From Straminergon stramineum (taxonomy: Eukaryota; Streptophyta; Bryopsida; Hypnales; Calliergonaceae), in contig OY987265.1 of the NCBI GenBank assembly GCA_963920665.1, positions 43,529,001 through 43,593,000 of the forward strand: DNA of 64,000 bases. Direction: 5' to 3'. How positions within the stretch are numbered: the stretch's first letter is position 1; each line of letters opens with the position of its first letter. Positions 58,152-64,000 of the stretch are shown piece by piece. The notes beneath the pieces were generated by a model. That model was not told the origin of the DNA, did no database searches, and saw only the letters and a list, made by a program, of their open reading frames with translations. Made by a program: the position numbers and the translations under genes.

Positions 58152-59039
58152 TCCCTGAAGGACTATGACTATAGTTTCACCAAAAACACTCCAAAACTAC
58201 CATTTCTAGGACAAGCACTAAATTTTTGCACACATATAAGCATAGGATCTTGTAGTACTCTAGTTTGAGAAGATGTGGAAAAAACTTCATAAATTTTCAT
58301 CATGTAGATTGCAAGATATTAGCATTTGAAGTGACAAAAATCCTATTTTTGGCCTAGCAAAAAATTATGCAGTTGCACTTCACAAGATCACATTTGTATG
58401 AAAAATTGTCCAAAATGGTGGTTCTTCTTCGGATTCATTCTTCATGGCTAATTGGGTACATGCTTGAAAAATTTGAGATCATTTGGAATTGAACAATATA
58501 TACAAAAAAAATAGAGAGTGATTCAAAACACTAAATTGTTAAGAATTTAATTATGGAATTGAAAAATGCCAATCCCAATGGTTGAAATGTTGTAAGAAAT
58601 AATCTAACATCCTCCAATTATATTTTTTTCAAAAAATCTTGAACATTGAGTAAAATACAAGACTTCAAAGTTTATTTTAGAGTAGAGAATCCAAAATTGC
58701 CCGCAATCTAAAATTCCTTGAAACTATTGACTCATTGATCAAAATGGAATGATTTTAAGACTTTCTACATGTATATAACTATAGATAACCAATTTCAAAT
58801 TTTTGTTTATGAAAAAAGTGATTTTTTTAATCTACCCACATTGCCCATTTACGAAAAAAAGTAACATATTAGGCCAAAACTTTTGACTCATATTTCCAAA
58901 TGTCATGTGTGCATATAGAAGATATTCCTTGTCCCCACCTTCTATATGAATTTCAGCCTAAAATATGCAAATCTCCACTCACATGTATTTGCCCAAAATT
59001 TCTATGTTGCCAAAAAACACATACTGGTCCTTCTAGGGG
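58152..59039. mobile_element. Larger TTAA/CCCC-family element
   Basis: The left end TCAA|TCCCTGAAGGAC and the right end, in reverse, TTAA|CCCCTAGAAGGACC form imperfect inverted repeats. About 890 bp, non-coding. Related sequence lies at 1,995-2,800 and, at the right end only, 49,160-49,416. Confidence 0.6.
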
Positions 59040-59479
59040 TTAATATACCAATAAATAAAATATATGGTAGAACTATAGGTTATTATATCAAGTTTTCATA
59101 ATAATAATAATTTCTAAAAATGTGATTTATGATTTATGATCCTAAATTTTATTTTTAATTAATTTTATAAAAAATAATAATTTAAATTAGAACATCGCAT
59201 GTCAGTCATAGATCAATAGACATGTCAATCAGACCAAGTAAACATCTCATTTCGGCATAACAATTGAACATAACAGTAAGTATATATTAAAATAAACATT
59301 ACATGAACATTAAGCTAATAACTGGCAAGCTTCTTCTACTCAGCCTCAATGATCCCCAAAATCCAATAGCACAGATGGATGGGAGGAAGTTTCTTGATCT
59401 CACATGTAATAAACATGTATCAGAAAATAAAATAAAAGACTTTGCGTTGATAGACGGTGGAGATTTATACAATCCAATG

Positions 59480-59747
59480 GAGGAGCCCAATCCAACCCCA
59501 ATCCGGCCCTAGATGGGAGTTCGGGCCACCCAAAACCTCGTCCCGATTGTTCCCTTGGGACCGGATGGTTTGGTGCCAAAACCATGCCACCTAAGGCGAC
59601 ATGTAGGATGAGTTGTAGTTCCGGCCAACCCCAAATATAAAGCTCTTGGGCCGGATTTGGAGAAATTGAGAGACCCTATTGGCTCAAACTTGGAGAGTTC
59701 CGGACGGCCTTCAATCCGGCCCCAAGTATAAACCGGCCCTAAGTATA
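59480..59747. repeat. CCGG-rich terminal-repeat-like segment (right)
   Basis: Contains several copies of GGGCCGGATT and CCTTCAATCCGGCC and ends ATAAACCGGCCCTA, the inverted counterpart of 52,859. Short frames are not conserved. Confidence 0.4.
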
Positions 59748-60132
59748 CCGCCACCAATACTTTTCAAATTTCTCTACACTTCTTCGCAAATTTCTTGGCC
59801 ATTCTGTAGCTCCATGGATCTTAACTTATAGCAGAAAGGCCCGAGTCGGACAGTCGGTATTGAGAATGATTCGTAGTAGAGATGAGATTAACGATCGAAA
59901 TCTTGAAACAAGGATCGGAGCGCTTCCAAATCGAAGATATGTATCCATTTGCTAGTGTAAGGATATATGAAACTAAAAATACGTTGCAATTGCGTTCTTT
60001 AAATTCATTGTCTCAACAACATCATTGATGCTAGTTGCCACATGCACTTCGCGTACATGTGTACCATCACATTGCTCACACGCTCATTTGATTCAACCCT
60101 ACTAGCTTCTCAAGAATGATTGTGACCCTCAA

Positions 60133-60151
60133 AACCCTAAACCCTAAACCC
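60133..60151. promoter_or_regulatory. Telo-box (AAACCCTAAACCCTAAACC)
   Basis: Nearly three units of the plant telomere heptamer. Such telo-boxes occur in promoters of translation-related genes but also by chance or as interstitial telomeric DNA. No gene start can be assigned beside it. Confidence 0.4.
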
Positions 60152-60639
60152 AACCCCTCCATCAATTACCCCAAATTATTAAAGACAGTCGGCCTTGCAC
60201 TTCCACATGCGTTTAGGATGCTGAAATCAATGATTGCATCCGGTTCATATCCTTCTTGTTTAGTTTCATTCGGAGATTTTGAATAAGTTCATGATGCTTC
60301 ACGTTCATTAATTCCCATGTTCTGCAAGTCCAATCCAAAGTGAAATTCAAGTCCTTCCATCGCGTCGCTCCGATCCATTCTGCCCAAAATTAAACCAGTC
60401 TGGCATCATTGATCTGCACTACATTTCTCCCCGAACATAGCAAATGCGAGTGTAAACATGAAAATTGAAAACCACCTTCCCACGCAAGCACCAACACAGG
60501 GAGACTGGGAGGGTGATACCAGTGTGTGTGTGTGTATAAACTTCTTCGAACTACACTAAGGGGGGATATTTTCAAATACCACACACACACAAATCCCCCA
60601 TGTAACTTCACCCCCCCCCTCGCGGTCTTTTGTTCTCTT

Positions 60640-60870
60640 CAAATAACTAGGAATGAAATAATGACAAGCGAATGACAATTTACTGGATGAATGAAGTTTC
60701 AGATGGATGGAAATTTGATAGATGAATGACAAACTTGTGAATGATTTTTTGGATGGATGAAGTTCTCAATGGATGAAAATCTATTCTAAATGGATTTAAT
60801 TAGGATATTCAGATGGCAAGTTTTTGGAAGAATTTTGGGGGGATGGATGATTTTTGGGCAAGTGATATGA
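60640..60870. repeat. Degenerate GGATGAA/GAATGA short repeats
   Basis: The heptamer-like motif TGGATGAA or GAATGAA recurs irregularly at least eight times. Non-coding. Just upstream, 60,520-60,600 has GT and CA dinucleotide tracts in inverted arrangement. Confidence 0.55.
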
Positions 60871-62944
60871 ACCGAAGAAATACCTCAACTGTAGGAAATA
60901 TTTGAGCAACAGAGCGCAATAGAACACAATGCAAAAATGGAATACACAGAGTGATAATATAGAAGCAATATTGTGAAAAGCCAATTCAACATTAGTGTAA
61001 TCGTGAAAGATCACATTGACATCTTCCAATCTCAATTGGCATTCTGAACTTCTATCATGCACTAAGGATAATGTTATCCTACATCCTCATTGTTAAAATC
61101 CATACCACCGAAAACGAACTTTGTCTTTCAATTCAAGTCTGATGGAGCAACTTCCAATGTAAGGTTGAAATGCTTGGCAAGAGCAAAGTGAACATACATG
61201 CCATCAACAACAACACTCACTATGTTGCCATCATAGCATGCTATCAGCTCCTTCACCAAGAGAGAAAAGCCCCAGTAATGACACACTGTTGAGGGTCTCT
61301 TTCTTGCATTCAATTTACATTGGGGAGCTCATCCTTCTCTTACTACTCTGTTCATATCTTGAGATCCACTGTCAAAACATCCTCCACACGACTGCCAAAT
61401 GTAACAAGGAGAACAACTATTCCATCAATGGGTTTAAATATATTAGATAATCATAACAAATGAAATCTAGGTACAGAAATTCTACAACTTCCTCAAGTTT
61501 TTAACATCAACAAATATTGTGTAATTGTATACCCAATGCAAGAAAAATAAAGAAATGGATACAACAAACAAACCTCTCATCCATGCGAGGGGTGCTTGAC
61601 ATCATAAAAGTCTTCGTTAACCGCACTAATTGAATTTCTACTTCTGATGCCATAATCTGAAATCTAGCAATAAATGAGAAGATATTAGCTTGACACACAA
61701 CAAAAACGGGAAAAGGGCCCACAAATCAAGTCAAGGACACTTCTCTAATCACCGTTCCATTCACCTACTGCAATACTGTAACATAATGACTTTTGTTTTT
61801 ATATTTGCATTTAAATATGACTACATGCAAGAAATGACTTCCAAGCTTCAATTGTAAGATCAAAGCAGCAACAAATATTGTTTACCTTATTAATCCAAAG
61901 ACAAATGCAAAGATCACAAATTCAATGTGAGTGGGAGTTAAAAAATAAGGACACACAATCCAGCTTCAAAATGACCCTTAGGCCAAGGTGTACACTGAAG
62001 TGCATCATCATTGTCCTTGCAACCTGTGTAGAAGTAAACATCTTTTTTTACACTTCATAAATTAGTGAACAAGAAAAGCAATGCCAGTAGATGATTACCA
62101 ATTGGGTTGATGCTGAAAATATGAACATGGTGAAGATCCAAATGTTGATTCTTCAACTATTCCTCTTCTGAGAAGGACCAAAGAGGTGGTCAAAGGTGCA
62201 CTAACTCTGCTTTGGAAAATGGCCAGCTATTAATATCTTTTTAAAAAATCTGAGACTTCAGGATTTGAGGATGTCAAATTTGATTGATCATAATTTGACA
62301 AATATAATCTAGACGGTGTCCAAGTTTAAATCACTAGAACCAGTAAAGAACATAGTATGCGCTAGTAAAAAATATGCATTGAACAAAATACACTCTTCAT
62401 AAGATCCACCCAAAAGTTTTAAGGAAATACTAAGTTCACTTTGAGCCTCTTGGTCTTATGGGAGTTAAAAGACAGTAGCCACAAGATAATAAATATTTAA
62501 TTACCTTTATGTCAAAGATCTTTCCCACTTCACTCCCCACCCAAAATGATTGCCGTAACAACTCAATAGCAACAACCATGAATTAGAATTTCACTCCCAA
62601 CACTTTGACTTCCACTGTAAGCTTGAAACAGATTGTAATGGTTTAGGATTAATTTTCCCTAAGAAAACGTCAATTTCCTATCATTCCGAGTCCCTGCTCC
62701 TTCCTAATATAGAGGATAAAAAATGAGACATTGAGCACGGAACTAACCTATGAATTCAAAACAATATAGAACTTAAAAATGAGACTATATATTTATGACT
62801 ACCAACCTTCTAAAATGAGAACATGTGTCCCAAAGTAACTTCCTTTGACTCTGTAGAGTTTTTAAAATATAAGCACTTCTATGGGAAATTACCCTACAAA
62901 CCCACACAACTCATTGAAAAGACAAATGGGATGGATGGACATTT
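60871..62944. other. Possible minus-strand gene remnants, not resolved
   Basis: On the minus strand, an ATG near 61,651 opens MASEVEIQLVRLTKTFMM and reaches a GTTTGTTT donor-like site near 61,574. A later minus-strand frame at 61,313-61,128 reads SVVVDGMYVHFALAKHF. They could be exons of one gene, but I recognise neither and cannot connect them in phase. The rest is AT-rich without features. Confidence 0.25.
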
Positions 62945-63667
62945 TCACCTTTGCTTTTCCTGGTAATACTCGGCCAACATATGTAATCGCTCATTGTCTA
63001 TTTTGGATGTGTATCCATTAAATCTTTTTTTTTGAGGAATGAATTTTCTCAAGTGTTTTCTCTCACTGAATAGTCTACCTCTCACAGTGTGATCATTTGC
63101 ATTTAATTCCGTCATCACTAATTTCTCATCATCACTTTCTACATGTACCTCCATGGGAACAAATACATTGTTAGTAGTAGGATTCACCTCTTCCATTCCT
63201 TCATTTTCTTGTTCCCTTTGTGTTTTCCTATTAGTTCTTTTTCGCATTTGATTGAGTTTCTCCACTAAATAAGTCACTATGTCGTCCACCTCCCATGTCA
63301 TACTAACCCCATAAAAAATTAAAGGCTCCATCCTATCATTTTCATCAATCTTCAAAAAACAAAGTCTCTTCAACCAATCTCGTTTCGTTTCCCCAATTTC
63401 TTGGGAATAATGTTCTATGGAAAATTCTAGCCATTGACTTGCTTTTTTCAAGTTCCGGTTGTATTTAAACCATTCTGATGGATAATAATAATGCAAAAAA
63501 CTTCATCCATATTTTTTTCCTTGAAGCCTATGAATTAAGGGAGGCGGCCTAAATATTTGATCATACTCAAGTATGATTCTTTCCCCAAGATCACAGGATA
63601 AAATTTGTGGAATGGTCTGCAGGTCCATAACTTTTGACATCTTTTTAGCTCCAAGGAAAAAAGTACA
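62945..63667 (-). pseudogene. Unrecognised coding region with an in-frame stop
   Basis: A 183-codon frame runs from 63,496 to 62,945. It is charged and helical, with HYYYPSEWFKYNRNLKKASQ, DWLKRLCFLKIDENDRMEPL and a Lys/Arg-rich part (RKRTNRKTQREQ) followed by an acidic part, a composition suggesting a nuclear protein. It starts with TTG. The same frame is open upstream to 63,667 and reads CDLGERIILEYDQIFRPPP and LIHRLQGKKYG before TGA at 63,503-63,505. The coding-like sequence on both sides of the TGA suggests a nonsense mutation, or an exon border near it. A poly-A run near 63,600 may hide a frameshift from an ATG near 63,641. Function unknown. Confidence 0.4.
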
Positions 63668-64000
63668 TCACGATTGTTTTGCTAAATATCCTTTATCTGC
63701 AAAGCCAGCTACAACAATTCAAGACTAATTCTATTCAAAGTCACGAGGCCTAAGATTCCAAGCCCTCATTCATTATGATTACGCAATACATATAAAAAAA
63801 TGACCTACTAAATAACTGCTCAAAAAAGAAAAAGCCCCAACTGTCGAGAACTCTTATTTCAGTGAGATGGCTTCATTCCACAACTGTTACTTAGTTCTAT
63901 TAAACTAAAAAGACTTTGGATACCTATCTCTACTTCTCTGGGCTCTGCAATTTTGATGTACCAAGAGTCAAGGAATCTTACTTGGATAGGGGATTCGAGA

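Noticed and set aside
60133..60151. A telomere end or large interstitial telomere
   Set aside because: Fewer than three heptamers; best described as a telo-box.
1..64000. CRISPR arrays, bacterial operons or ribosome-binding sites
   Set aside because: Introns, NLR gene and MITEs show a plant nuclear genome. The regular 72-bp array is protein-coding, with no spacers.

Overview
The window looks like nuclear DNA from a non-flowering land plant. The main reason is one gene whose product joins a protein kinase, an NB-ARC ATPase and a leucine-rich-repeat (LRR) array. This PK-NBS-LRR (PNL) class is known from mosses, so a moss is the best guess; a fern or lycophyte is not excluded. The DNA is AT-rich, intron-bearing and crowded with transposon debris, with few genes.

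Layout. 1-11,970: no convincing gene, but many small inverted-repeat elements (MITEs) and older dispersed repeats. 11,973-13,100: a Pack-MULE-like element whose 220-255 bp terminal inverted repeats enclose an intron-bearing fragment of a 26S proteasome RPT2-type ATPase gene. 13,290-13,903: a GC-rich block with a G-box and a good splice donor, possibly the promoter and first exon of the PNL gene. 13,904-18,807: intron-like AT-rich DNA with two MITEs, one of them a CACTA foldback only 257 bp before the kinase exon. 18,808-25,089: PNL exons for the kinase (18,808-20,425), NB-ARC (20,569-21,612) and LRRs (21,808-25,089). 25,090-28,130: more copies of the LRR unit after the stop codon, including an apparently identical 2,088-bp duplication, then decayed units. 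28,131-34,900: repeats, including a degenerate ~60-bp minisatellite. 34,925-43,151: two minus-strand halves of a broken SWIM zinc-finger gene, apparently separated by about 6.9 kb of non-coding LTR-retrotransposon-like DNA. 43,400-48,100: another copy of the LTR-like family. 48,130-56,100: dispersed repeats and MITEs. 56,415-57,392: a minus-strand pseudogene of a kinase related in layout to the PNL N-terminus. 58,148-64,000: MITEs, a telo-box, and an unrecognised minus-strand coding region.

Only the PNL gene looks like a largely intact functional gene. Its product would be an intracellular immune receptor: the NB-ARC is the nucleotide switch, the LRRs are the sensing and autoinhibitory part, and the kinase replaces the usual TIR or CC signalling domain. 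The most unusual feature is the LRR array. Its 72-bp units are strongly homogenised, carry higher-order duplications, and share the same TCA-to-TGA nonsense change at the same codon in five units.
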